Assembly (NCBI RefSeq): GCF_025397915.1
Contig: NZ_JALIDZ010000015.1
Span: forward strand, 1-64,000
DNA length: 64,000 bases
Origin: Microbaculum marinisediminis
GTDB lineage: Bacteria > Pseudomonadota > Alphaproteobacteria > Rhizobiales > Tepidamorphaceae
Direction of reading: 5' to 3'
Shown: positions 10,717 through 20,451 of the stretch, piece after piece
Layout of the letters: each line of letters opens with the position of its first letter
Numbering within the stretch: position 1 is the stretch's first letter
Notes under the pieces: generated by a model
Databases searched by the model: none
What the model saw: the letters and a program-made list of their open reading frames with translations, nothing else
Told to the model about the DNA's origin: nothing
Made by a program: the position numbers and the translations under genes

Positions 10717-10761
10717 TGATTCGCGAATCGATTCGCTTCAACCGATTCGCGGGCGTATATT
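10717..10761 (+). promoter_or_regulatory. dnaG promoter region with four CcrM/GcrA-type GANTC sites
   Basis: GANTC, the methylation site of CcrM, occurs at 10718-10722, 10725-10729, 10730-10734 and 10744-10748: four sites in 31 bp, forming the overlapping palindromes GATTCGCGAATC and GCGAATCGATTCGC. All four fit the extended YGAKTCG form on one strand or the other. A -10-like TATATT (10756-10761) follows the last site by 7 bp and has no good -35 element. By base composition one GANTC would be expected only every few hundred bp. The layout resembles GcrA/CcrM-dependent promoters of Caulobacter. Confidence 0.7.
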
Positions 10762-10791
10762 CACCGCCATAGCTCACGATCTTTGGTCCCG

Positions 10792-12771
10792 ATGAAGTTT
10801 CCGCCCTCGTTGCTCGACGAGATCCGTGCCCGGCTGCCGGTTTCCGACGTGGTCGGCCGGAAGGTGAAGCTGCGTCGGCAGGGCCGCGAGTTCATCGGTC
10901 TGTCCCCGTTCAACGCCGAGAAGTCGCCGTCCTTCACGGTCAACGACCAGAAGGGCTTCTATCACTGCTTTTCCTCGGGCAAGCACGGCGACATCTTCCG
11001 TTTCCTGATGGAAACCGAGGGGTTGAGCTTCCCCGAAGCCGTCGAGCGGCTGGCCGGCGAGGCGGGCGTGCCGATGCCCAAACCCGACCGGCATGCCGAG
11101 CAGCGGGAACGGGAGCGCGCCGGCCTTGCCGACGTGATGGAGGCGGCGGCCGCGTTCTTCGAGGCGAGCCTCAGGCAGCCGGAAGGCCGGGAGGCGCGGG
11201 ACTACCTGGTCAATCGCGGCCTTGACGACCAGACGTGCAAGCGGTTCCGCATCGGCTATGCGTCCGGCGGGCGCTATGCGTTGAAGGAACATCTGGGCAA
11301 GCTCGGCATCGCCAACGAGGCGATGGCCAAGGCGGGTCTGCTGATCACCGGCAGCGACATTGCCGTGCCGTTCGACCGCTTCCGCGACCGCGTGATCTTC
11401 CCGATCACCGACCTGCGGAACCGGGTGATCGCCTTCGGCGGGCGGGCGCTGCGGTCCGATCAGCAGCCGAAATACCTGAATTCGCCGGAAACCGAGCTGT
11501 TCCACAAGGGCCGGGTGCTGTTCAACATGGCCGCGGCCCGCCGCGCCGCCCAGGAAAAGGCCACGGTGATCGTCGCCGAGGGCTACATGGACGTGGTGGC
11601 GCTGACCAGGGCCGGTTTCGGCAATTCGGTGGCCCCGCTCGGCACCGCGCTCACCGAGGATCAGCTCGCGCTCCTGTGGCGGGTCGCCGACGAGCCGGTT
11701 CTGTGTTTCGACGGCGACGCGGCCGGCCTGCGCGCCGCCTTCCGGGCCGCCGACCTGGCGATGCCGCATCTGCAGGCGGGCAAGAGCCTGCGGTTCGCGC
11801 TTCTGCCCGAAGGCAGCGATCCCGACGATCTGGTGCGCGAGGCCGGTGCCGCCGCGCTGGCAGAGGTGATCGACAGGGCTCGGCCGCTCGCCGACATGCT
11901 ATGGACGCGTGAGGTCGAGGCCACGCCGCTGGACACGCCGGAGCGGCGCGCGGCGTTCGAGAAGCGGCTCGCCGAGACCATCGGCCGGATTCCCGATGTC
12001 CGCGTGCGCCGCCACTACGGCGAGTTGTTCCGCGACCGGCTGGCCGAGTTCTTCGGCCGCCGCGCCGACCGCGACCGCGGCGGCCGGGCGGGGGGCTGGA
12101 CGGGCGGCGGGCGCCATGGCAACGACCGGCGGGGCGGCGGGCGCGCGCCCTGGCAGCGCGGCGCCGACCGGGCGGCGGCGGGCGCATCGGCGGGCTTTTC
12201 GGGACAAGGGGGGGGCGGCCGGGCCAGTTCCGATCTGGTGCGGCGTCTGGCCAGTGCGCGGCAGGCGTTGCCCCGCCGCGAGGCGATCCTGCTGCTGACG
12301 CTGCTCAACCACCCGGAATTGCTGACGGAACGGGCCGAAGCCGTCGCGCACATGGAGCTGTCGCACCGCGACCTGGACCGGCTGCGCGGGGCGCTGCTCG
12401 ATATCGCGGCGCACCACGACTGCGATCCGGCGGATGCCCGCAAGCGGCTCGTGGCGAAGGGGCACGGAGACCTGGTGGACCGGCTGGAATCACTCTGGAC
12501 GGGGGCCGGGCGGGCCGAATGGTGGGTGGCGCCGGACACCGCGACAGTTGACGCGGAACGCGCTTGGGACCATACGGCGGCCTTGCATCACAAGCTCGTC
12601 ACGTTACATAGGGAACTCAAGGCAGCCGAGATGGCGCTCCAGGCAGAGCCGAGCGACGAGAATCTGGCACGGCTGTACGACATTCAAGCACAGCTTGCCA
12701 ACGCCGAGGGTACCGAGGCGCTGATGGACGGATTCGGTCAGGCGTCAGGCCGTCCGATGCGGGCTTTCTGA
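10792..12771 (+). CDS. dnaG: DNA primase DnaG
   Basis: 659-residue replicative primase that makes RNA primers for DNA polymerase III. The N-terminal 'zinc' domain (1-100) keeps the fold but has lost most ligands: the positions of the canonical Cys/His are Ser38, Asn41, Cys59 and Ser62 (GLSPFNAEKSPSF, YHCFSSGKHGD). The catalytic core and TOPRIM domain follow (VIVAEGYMDVVALTRAG, CFDGDAAGLRAAFRAADLA). A Gly/Arg-rich linker (about residues 415-475) precedes a C-terminal helical DnaB-interaction domain. Start MKFPPSLLDE; an in-frame TTG three codons earlier is less likely. Upstream of rpoD, as in many bacteria. Confidence 0.97.
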   Translation: MKFPPSLLDEIRARLPVSDVVGRKVKLRRQGREFIGLSPFNAEKSPSFTVNDQKGFYHCFSSGKHGDIFRFLMETEGLSFPEAVERLAGEAGVPMPKPDRHAEQRERERAGLADVMEAAAAFFEASLRQPEGREARDYLVNRGLDDQTCKRFRIGYASGGRYALKEHLGKLGIANEAMAKAGLLITGSDIAVPFDRFRDRVIFPITDLRNRVIAFGGRALRSDQQPKYLNSPETELFHKGRVLFNMAAARRAAQEKATVIVAEGYMDVVALTRAGFGNSVAPLGTALTEDQLALLWRVADEPVLCFDGDAAGLRAAFRAADLAMPHLQAGKSLRFALLPEGSDPDDLVREAGAAALAEVIDRARPLADMLWTREVEATPLDTPERRAAFEKRLAETIGRIPDVRVRRHYGELFRDRLAEFFGRRADRDRGGRAGGWTGGGRHGNDRRGGGRAPWQRGADRAAAGASAGFSGQGGGGRASSDLVRRLASARQALPRREAILLLTLLNHPELLTERAEAVAHMELSHRDLDRLRGALLDIAAHHDCDPADARKRLVAKGHGDLVDRLESLWTGAGRAEWWVAPDTATVDAERAWDHTAALHHKLVTLHRELKAAEMALQAEPSDENLARLYDIQAQLANAEGTEALMDGFGQASGRPMRAF

Positions 12772-12960
12772 ACCGGCGATAAAATCGGGCCGGAGCGAAC
12801 CAGGAACGAAATCGGGTTAACTTTAATCACGGATTAAGGGGCAGGCAGTAGCACGGATGATCGACTAGGCGCAGTAGCCGCGATTTTCAAGGCCGCTCGC
12901 CGACGAGGCAATCGTCCGGTCCCCTTTGTCATCCGGGACCCTTTGTCGGGAGACAACTAC

Positions 12961-14985
<2,025 letters not shown>

Positions 14986-15013
14986 GGCGGGCTTTCAGGA
15001 CTGGACATGGAAG

Positions 15014-15045
15014 ACGGCGGGCCTCGGCCCGCCGTTCTTCGTTTT
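15014..15045 (+). terminator. Rho-independent terminator of rpoD
   Basis: Stem ACGGCGGGC (15014-15022) with GCCCGCCGT (15027-15035), loop CTCG, then TCTTCGTTTT. It immediately precedes the stop codon of the convergent deaminase gene. Confidence 0.88.
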
Positions 15046-15046
15046 C

Positions 15047-15640
15047 CTACCCGAACAGCGCCTTCGTCTCGTCGAGCAGAACGCCGCCGGTGATCTCGAT
15101 CGTGCGGAACGGCGCCTGCGCGGCGATCTCGGCGGAGGGGACCATGATCTGGTGCATCCTGGTCGACAGCCAGTCGATAGAGACGCCGTAGACGACGCGG
15201 CCGAAGCCGCACCAGACGATCGCGCCCATGCACATCGGGCAGGGCTCGCCCGTCGTATAGAGCGTCGCGCCGTGCATCGCCTCGGCGCCATGCTCGGCGA
15301 TGCAGGTGCGGATCGCGACCATCTCGCCATGCGCCGTCGGGTCGCGCGGGACGCCCGCGCTGCGGCCGGGATTGAAGCCGCGCGCGATCACCGCGCCGTC
15401 CCTGACGATCACGGCCGCGAACCGCTTCGTGTTGGAGGCGGCCAGATCGACCGCCTGGCGCATGAAGCCGTCGTCCTCCGGCCGGGCCGGCTGCGCGACG
15501 GCGCCGGCGCTGGCGGATCGCGGTTTCAGCAGGACGGGCGCCAGCAGGGCGGGGGCAAGAGCCGAGGCGGTTCCCGCGGCGATACGCGCGAGCTGCCTTC
15601 GGGTCGGGCGGCAGCAGGTGTGGTTGGTCTCGCCGGTCAT
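15047..15640 (-). CDS. Nucleoside/CMP-type deaminase with a twin-arginine signal
   Basis: 197-residue zinc deaminase of the tRNA-adenosine/guanine/CMP deaminase fold. Zinc-site motifs are TAHGEMVAI (His and catalytic Glu) and EPCPMCMGA (two Cys). Unlike the usual ~155-residue cytosolic enzymes it has an N-terminal extension with a twin-arginine motif ([12 protein letters not shown]), a hydrophobic stretch ([12 protein letters not shown]) and a cleavage-like ASAGA, so it is probably exported by Tat. The start MTGETNHTC has GGAGG at 9 nt. The substrate cannot be read from sequence; guanine, cytosine or another amino-purine are possible. Confidence 0.88.
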   Translation of the reverse strand: MTGETNHTCCRPTRRQLARIAAGTASALAPALLAPVLLKPRSASAGAVAQPARPEDDGFMRQAVDLAASNTKRFAAVIVRDGAVIARGFNPGRSAGVPRDPTAHGEMVAIRTCIAEHGAEAMHGATLYTTGEPCPMCMGAIVWCGFGRVVYGVSIDWLSTRMHQIMVPSAEIAAQAPFRTIEITGGVLLDETKALFG

Positions 15641-15681
15641 GTCGGTCGGCCTCCGCGTTGTGCCTGCCGACACGATAGCAA

Positions 15682-15712
15682 AAAGCCCCCCGTTCAGGAG
15701 CGGAGGGCTTTC
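15682..15712 (-). terminator. Rho-independent terminator for the yiaA-type gene
   Basis: Read on the minus strand: AAAGCCCTCCG, loop CTCCTGAA, CGGGGGGCTTT followed by TTG. It lies 31 bp beyond the stop of the yiaA-type gene and separates it from the deaminase. Confidence 0.8.
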
Positions 15713-15742
15713 TGTTTCGTCATCGCTGGGGTAGGGCGCCGG

Positions 15743-16006
15743 TCAGGCCTCCTTGCCGACGTACTCGTTGATCAGCTTCTCGTTGCGCGCCTTCTCGATC
15801 TTGGAGGCGAGCTGCTCGGCGACCATGTCGTCCGTGCGGAACTTCACGAAGTTCACCAGGGCGGCGGTCAGGAGCAAAACGCCCATTCCCCAGTAGCCCT
15901 TGGTGGACAGGTCGACCGGGGCGAGCCAGACCGACAGGGCCAGCATGAAGTAGGCAACGACCACGGCGGCGCCGTTGAAGGTGATATAGATCTGATTGCG
16001 GTTCAT
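15743..16006 (-). CDS. YiaA/YiaB-family inner-membrane protein
   Basis: 87 residues with two predicted membrane segments (about 7-29, ITFNGAAVVVAYFMLALSVW, and 38-58, GYWGMGVLLLTAALVNFVKF) and a charged cytosolic tail (ASKIEKARNEKLINEY). This matches the YiaA/YiaB two-helix family of unknown function. It follows pspA by 42 bp on the same strand and probably belongs to the same envelope-stress operon controlled from the 16791-16860 operators. Confidence 0.88.
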   Translation of the reverse strand: MNRNQIYITFNGAAVVVAYFMLALSVWLAPVDLSTKGYWGMGVLLLTAALVNFVKFRTDDMVAEQLASKIEKARNEKLINEYVGKEA

Positions 16007-16048
16007 CGTTTCAGTCCTCGTGTCTTGGTTCGATGGATCTGGTTGTGA

Positions 16049-16765
16049 TCAGGCGGCCGTCTCGCCGGCCTTTGCTTCAGGGGCCTTCCCGGCCTTGCCC
16101 TTGAGACGGGCGAGGACGTCGTCGGCCCGGACCTTGTCCTGCGGACCGAAGCCGGCGGCGGCCATGCGGTCCTTGACTCCGTCGTGGCTGAGCTCCGCCT
16201 CGATCTCGTCGAGAATGCCGCTCTCCTCGAACGGGTCGTCGCGGGCGATGACCTGCTCGATCAGGTCCTCTGCCTCACGGATCGGAGTCGTGTTGCCGAT
16301 CGACCGGTTCAGCTTGCGCTGCGCCTTCCGTTCGGCATCGATCGCCTGTGCGGTGATCTGTCCCTGCTTGAGGTCGACGACGCGGCGGTGAGCCTTTTCG
16401 ATGGAAAGGCGCATCCGCTTGATCTTCTCTTCAAGGCTCCTGTGCGTGACGACACGCACCTCGCGCTCGTTCTCAAGCTCGGCGATGGCCGCGGCGCCGT
16501 CATGGGCGTGCTTCTTGTCGCCGGCGTTCAGGGCCTGGCGCGTGCGTTCCTCCAGATCCCGTATCTGGCCGTTCAAGGCTTCAACCGACCGGCTTTGCGC
16601 CCGCTCGCGCAGGATGATCGATGCGAGGGTCTCCTTGGCGGCCGAGAGCGAGGCCTCCGCCTCGCGGATTTTCTGGCCGATGAGATCGACCGCGTAGTGG
16701 TCTTTCAGTTTCGCCTCGGCCCGGGCACCGGCGCCGGACATCAGCGTCTTGAACAGGTTCAACAT
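16049..16765 (-). CDS. pspA: PspA/IM30-family phage-shock protein
   Basis: 238-residue PspA/IM30 protein. It starts with the amphipathic membrane-binding helix MLNLFKTLMSGA and continues as a long coiled coil (AEASLSAAKETLASIILRER; EEKIKRMRLSIEKAHRRVVD). Family members bind stressed inner membranes as ESCRT-III-like polymers. The start has a GGGAGG site; an upstream in-frame extension is rejected because it would run through the promoter. Its promoter is overlapped by TGAAC-N3-GTTCA operators, and the divergent TetR gene is the likely regulator instead of the sigma54 activator PspF of enterobacteria. It has an Ala/Lys-rich C-terminal tail. Confidence 0.92.
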   Translation of the reverse strand: MLNLFKTLMSGAGARAEAKLKDHYAVDLIGQKIREAEASLSAAKETLASIILRERAQSRSVEALNGQIRDLEERTRQALNAGDKKHAHDGAAAIAELENEREVRVVTHRSLEEKIKRMRLSIEKAHRRVVDLKQGQITAQAIDAERKAQRKLNRSIGNTTPIREAEDLIEQVIARDDPFEESGILDEIEAELSHDGVKDRMAAAGFGPQDKVRADDVLARLKGKAGKAPEAKAGETAA

Positions 16766-16790
16766 GATTGCCTCCCTTGGCTCATAGATT

Positions 16791-16860
16791 TGAACAATGT
16801 TCACAAATGCACCATATCCTATTTTGAATGTCGTTCAAGAACTGTTTTGAACTGTGTTCA
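16791..16860. promoter_or_regulatory. TetR-type operator array over the pspA promoter
   Basis: Three 13-bp sites of the form TGAAC-N3-GTTCA: TGAACAATGTTCA (16791-16803, perfect arms), TGAATGTCGTTCA (16825-16837, one mismatch) and TGAACTGTGTTCA (16848-16860, perfect arms). A minus-strand promoter, TTGAAC (16833-16838) with a 16-bp spacer and TATGGT (16811-16816), overlaps the middle site and points to pspA. A related TGAAC-N2-GTTCA lies inside the pspA start (16750-16761). Binding by the TetR protein at 16989 is inferred from position. Confidence 0.7.
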
Positions 16861-16988
16861 AAGACTGGTGGTTATGATTAATGAACGGTTACGGAACCGA
16901 ATCGCGGCGGACCGCTCCGGGCTCTTCGCGCCCTCGGCGGGCGTCGTTTTGAGCGGCGGCATCCGGAGGCGGAGCCGGGAGGCAGAAC

Positions 16989-17597
16989 ATGACACTGAAC
17001 AAGACTGAGGTGCGCGAGCGCGCGCTCGAGGTCGCCGGCCAGCTGATGGCGGCGGAAGGCGGCGAGGGGCTCAAGGCCCGCGCCGTCGCCAAGGAGGTCG
17101 GGGTCTCGGTCGGTACGATCTACAATATCTTCGGCGACCTCGACGATCTTCAGAGGGCGGTCAATCTGAAGCTGCTCGACGCGCTCGGCGCGGCCAGCGA
17201 GACGGTTATGACCGAGATGCGGCAAGCCGGGGTTACCGATGTGCGCGCGCTTCTGATCGGCCTGGCCCGCACCTATTTCGACTTCGTCCGAGCCAACACC
17301 CGCCACTGGCAGGCGCTGCTTGCCCTGAACGCCCGCATTCCGCTTTCCGACCAGCCGGATTGGTACGCGGATCGCTTCGATCTCCTGTTCGGGATCATCG
17401 GCGATGTGCTGCGCGCCACGCCGCTCGGCGGCGACGATGAACGGCGCAACGTCGCCGCGCACGCCCTTTGGGCGAGCGTGCACGGCATCGTCACCGCCGG
17501 CTACGCGCGGCGCGGCCGCCTGGACGGGGAGACGGAGATCTGGCGGCAGGTCGACATGCTGATCAGCGCGTTCCTGAAGGGGCTGGACAGGGCCTGA
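16989..17597 (+). CDS. TetR/AcrR-family transcriptional regulator
   Basis: 202-residue TetR protein. The N-terminal HTH is clear (about residues 22-52: GLKARAVAKEVGVSVGTIYN, IFGDLDDL); the C-terminal ligand and dimer domain is all-helical (YFDFVRANTRHWQALLALNA, HALWASVHGIVTAGYARRGR). GGGAGG precedes the ATG. It is divergent from pspA, with a triple operator between them, so it probably represses pspA-yiaA and perhaps itself. Its effector is unknown, but a lipid or membrane-active compound would fit an envelope-stress target. Confidence 0.92.
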   Translation: MTLNKTEVRERALEVAGQLMAAEGGEGLKARAVAKEVGVSVGTIYNIFGDLDDLQRAVNLKLLDALGAASETVMTEMRQAGVTDVRALLIGLARTYFDFVRANTRHWQALLALNARIPLSDQPDWYADRFDLLFGIIGDVLRATPLGGDDERRNVAAHALWASVHGIVTAGYARRGRLDGETEIWRQVDMLISAFLKGLDRA

Positions 17598-17743
17598 AGG
17601 GGCTGGCCGGACCTGAAAAAGGCTGGAACGACTGCCCCACCCACAGGCAGCACGAAAGCGAACGGCACCTATGACGCCGGCGCGGTTTGTCCCCGCTCCC
17701 GCGCCCGTGCTACCTCCCTGGCGTCTATCAACGGAGGCTTTCC

Positions 17744-18223
17744 ATGACCTGGCGCGTGTATCTTTCCGGCGAGATCCATACCGACTGGCGCGAGCGCATC
17801 GTCGAGGGGGCGCGGGCCGCCGGCCTCGACGTCGCCTTTTCCGCGCCGGTGACCCATCACGAGGCGTCCGACGATTGCGGCGTGGCGATCCTGGGACGCG
17901 AGCCCGACAAGTTCTGGCACGACCAGAAGGGCGCGCGGCTCAACGCGATCCGCACCCGTACGCTGATCGGCGACGCCGATGTCGTCGTCGTGCGGTTCGG
18001 CGACAAGTACAAGCAGTGGAACGCGGCCTTCGACGCGGGCTATGCCGCGGCGCTGGGCAAGCCGCTGATCATCCTGCACCCGGCGGAGCACCAGCACGCG
18101 CTGAAGGAGATTGACGCCGCGGCGTCCGCCGTCGCCGAAACGCCCGAGCAGGTGGTGGCCTTGCTTCGTTACGTCATCGACGGCGCCCTGGAGGGCTATA
18201 CCGGCCGGCAGGCGGCGGAATAG
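17744..18223 (+). CDS. ytoQ: YtoQ-family protein
   Basis: 159-residue YtoQ-type protein with the characteristic start WRVYLSGEIHTDWRE and conserved segments FSAPVTHHEASDD and DADVVVVRFGDKYKQWNAAF. The fold resembles nucleoside 2-deoxyribosyltransferases, but no activity is established for the family. The start MTWRVYLSG follows GGAGG; the upstream in-frame sequence is not conserved. Stand-alone gene with 146 bp before it and an 840-bp gene-free stretch after it. Confidence 0.9.
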   Translation: MTWRVYLSGEIHTDWRERIVEGARAAGLDVAFSAPVTHHEASDDCGVAILGREPDKFWHDQKGARLNAIRTRTLIGDADVVVVRFGDKYKQWNAAFDAGYAAALGKPLIILHPAEHQHALKEIDAAASAVAETPEQVVALLRYVIDGALEGYTGRQAAE

Positions 18224-19063
18224 CCGCCATCCATTCCGGATCCCGTCCCCGCAAGCGGGCGCACGCGAAGGCGCGAACGCGGCCCCGAATTGGTCTCGAC
18301 TTGCCAGGACCCAACGAGATCGCTTCCCTTAAGGCAAGGGGGAGGCGATCCGGATTGGCCGGAAATCACGGCGGATTCTCTGTGTTTTGGGCCGATTTGG
18401 TGTTGGCGCCGGACCCATCGGTCGGCAAGCCGCGGATATGGGGTGGCAATAGTTCCCCTACCGGGAACGCTGCATTCCGTTTTTTGCGCCTTGTGACCGT
18501 CTGAAACATTCGAAACACTTTTTTTCGCTGCCGGCCGTGCAGCTGAAACGTATGGCAGCGAAAGTGACACCCGTCGGTCGCGGTATTAGCGTCGCAGACG
18601 GGACTTTAGAAGGTGCCACCGGTTTCCGTAGGGCGACGAGGGCCCCCAACCTCGTAGCCCGTTGCTGGGATCCAATTCCAGCCGGAACCGGCGGCGCCGA
18701 CTAACACCCCGCTGTCCCCCGCGTTCTCGTCTCGCCATACGCTTGCGCCGTTGCCGACGAGGGCGATGCCGCCCTTCCTCCTACGCGGTGTCGCCCCCGA
18801 TCTCGCAGCGGCGTCCCGGATTTCCCCGGTCCGGACGCCGCTGGCATTTTCCACCCGCCCCCACCCACACCGAGCCGGACTCCGGCACTTTGCCGGCGGG
18901 CGCGGATGTCGAAATCCGGACATTTCCTGTCGTGATTTGCAATCGCGTCACATTCGGCCTATATGGGGTGCGTCCAACCAAATATTTCTGTCTCGACGCG
19001 GAGGGTTATCGCTCTCGGTGCTGGAGATGCTTGTCTGTTAATCAGGAGGTAAAACGACGTCCA
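18224..19063. other. 840-bp stretch without a convincing gene
   Basis: The longest non-coding stretch in the window. Its GC content is lower and more variable than its surroundings, with tracts such as CACTTTTTTTCGC near 18520. Frames on both strands are short and lack an RBS or recognisable domain, including one of 105 codons on the minus strand (18606-18923). A promoter for the methyltransferase is predicted near its right end. It may be a decayed gene or a regulatory region; nothing more can be supported. Confidence 0.5.
18937..18965 (+). promoter_or_regulatory. Predicted promoter of the methyltransferase gene
   Basis: TTGCAA (18937-18942), 17-bp spacer, TATATG (18960-18965). It would give a leader of about 90 nt ending in an unusually perfect AGGAGGT (19044-19050). 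Confidence 0.45.
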
Positions 19064-19927
19064 ATGGGGGATAATATGACAGAGCTTGATAAGACGGGAA
19101 AAATTGTTCTTGATCATGTCTATAACAAGCCCGACCCGAGGCCGTATTTTTCTGCCCTTCAAGCCTTCGATTATTCGATCCCCGGCGAGGCGGCGCCCGT
19201 CTTCCGGCAGGTGATCGCGGCCCTGCGCGAGACGGGTGAAACCCAGCCGCTGAATCTCGTCGACCTGGGCTGCTCCTATGGCGTCAACGCGGCGATCCTC
19301 AAGCACGGCCTCAGCATGGACGAACTCTACGGCCGGTATGCGGGCGCCGAGACGGCGGACCTCGACCGCGACATCCTGATCGCGCGCGACCGGGACTTCT
19401 ATACGGACAATCCGGCCGACCCGGACCTCGAGTTCTTCGGCCTGGACGTGGCCGACAAGGCGATCGACTACGCGGTCGAGACGCAGATGCTGGACGGTGG
19501 CATCGCGGCGAACCTGGAGACGGGCGCCCTGCCGGACACCGCGGCCGAGCCGGTCTCCGAGGCGGATCTCGTCATCTCGACCGGGTGCATCGGCTATGCC
19601 AGGCAGTCGACCCTGAAGAAGATCATCGAGGCCGGCGACGGCAATCCGCCCTGGATGGCGCATTTCGTGCTGCGCATGTTCCCGTACGAGCCGTTCGACG
19701 ATCTGCTCAGCGAGTACGGCTATGTGACCGAGAAGCTGCCCGGCACCTTCCGCCAGCGGCGGTTCGCCTCGGCTGCCGAAGAGGCGCGTGTCCTCGACAA
19801 TCTGGCCGCGCTCGGCATCGATCCGAGCGGCAAGGAGGCGGAGGGCTGGTACCACGCCGAGTTCCACCTGTCGCGGCCGAAGGCGGCGGCCGAGGCGGCT
19901 CCGCTGGAGCGCCTGTTCCGGCACTAG
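19064..19927 (+). CDS. SAM-dependent methyltransferase
   Basis: 287-residue class I methyltransferase. Motif I is LVDLGCSYGVNAAILKHG (about residues 67-84), and an acidic motif II region is seen in LEFFGLDVADKAIDYAV. A later segment SEADLVISTGCIGYA corresponds to the post-motif strand. Start: an AGGAGGT lies 13 nt before MGDNMTELDK, while the inner Met (19076) has GGGGGA just upstream, so either is possible. The substrate is unknown. The first 100 codons have less extreme GC than the neighbours. Next gene 107 bp downstream; not an obvious operon. Confidence 0.85.
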   Translation: MGDNMTELDKTGKIVLDHVYNKPDPRPYFSALQAFDYSIPGEAAPVFRQVIAALRETGETQPLNLVDLGCSYGVNAAILKHGLSMDELYGRYAGAETADLDRDILIARDRDFYTDNPADPDLEFFGLDVADKAIDYAVETQMLDGGIAANLETGALPDTAAEPVSEADLVISTGCIGYARQSTLKKIIEAGDGNPPWMAHFVLRMFPYEPFDDLLSEYGYVTEKLPGTFRQRRFASAAEEARVLDNLAALGIDPSGKEAEGWYHAEFHLSRPKAAAEAAPLERLFRH

Positions 19928-20034
19928 CGGCCCTGTCGGTCATGAGGCGGCGGTCATGACGGGGCGGTCATGGCGGGTTGGCGGGCGGACCCGGTGCGCT
20001 TGACGGCGCGTCCCGATTGCGGCCTAACAGCGTC

Positions 20035-20451
20035 ATGACCGATGCCCAGACCAAGACCATAGACCTCGTCGCCCGCTACTACCGGGCTTTCAACACCGGC
20101 AATGTCGAGGGAATGCTCGACTGCCTTGGCGATCACGTCGTCCACGACGTGAACCAGGGCGAGCGGCGGGTGGGCAAGGAAGCGTTTCGCGAGTTTCTCG
20201 CCCATATGAACCGCTGCTACACAGAGCAGGCCGTGGACCTCCTGGTGATGGCCACGGACGACGGCGCGCGCGCCGCCGCCGAGTTCACCATCCTCGGCGC
20301 CTATCAGGTGACCGACGAAGGGCTGCCGGAGGCGCGGGGTCAGACCTATCGGCTGCCGGTGGGCGCCTTCTTCGAGATCGAGAACCACCGCATCGTCCGC
20401 GTCACCAACTACTACAACCTGAAGGACTGGGTCGCTCAGGTGGAGGCGTAG
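20035..20451 (+). CDS. SnoaL/NTF2-like (ketosteroid isomerase-fold) protein
   Basis: 138 residues with the NTF2-like pattern: N-terminal helix (LVARYYRAFNTGNVEGMLDC), the strand DHVVHDVNQGERRVGKEAF, and the C-terminal sheet YRLPVGAFFEIENHRIVRVT. Such proteins act as isomerases, cyclases or simple ligand binders, and no catalytic residues can be assigned. The stop codon directly abuts the GTG start of the following acetyltransferase, so the pair is translationally linked. Confidence 0.85.
   Translation: MTDAQTKTIDLVARYYRAFNTGNVEGMLDCLGDHVVHDVNQGERRVGKEAFREFLAHMNRCYTEQAVDLLVMATDDGARAAAEFTILGAYQVTDEGLPEARGQTYRLPVGAFFEIENHRIVRVTNYYNLKDWVAQVEA

Noticed and set aside
18600-18690. Possible tRNA-like fold near 18600-18690
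   Set aside because: No T-loop GGTTCRANNCC, no CCA-ready acceptor pairing, no anticodon arm; no tRNA is supported anywhere in the window.
18606-18923. 105-codon minus-strand frame in the gene-free stretch
   Set aside because: No ribosome-binding site, no recognised domain, ends without context; could be a remnant but cannot be supported.
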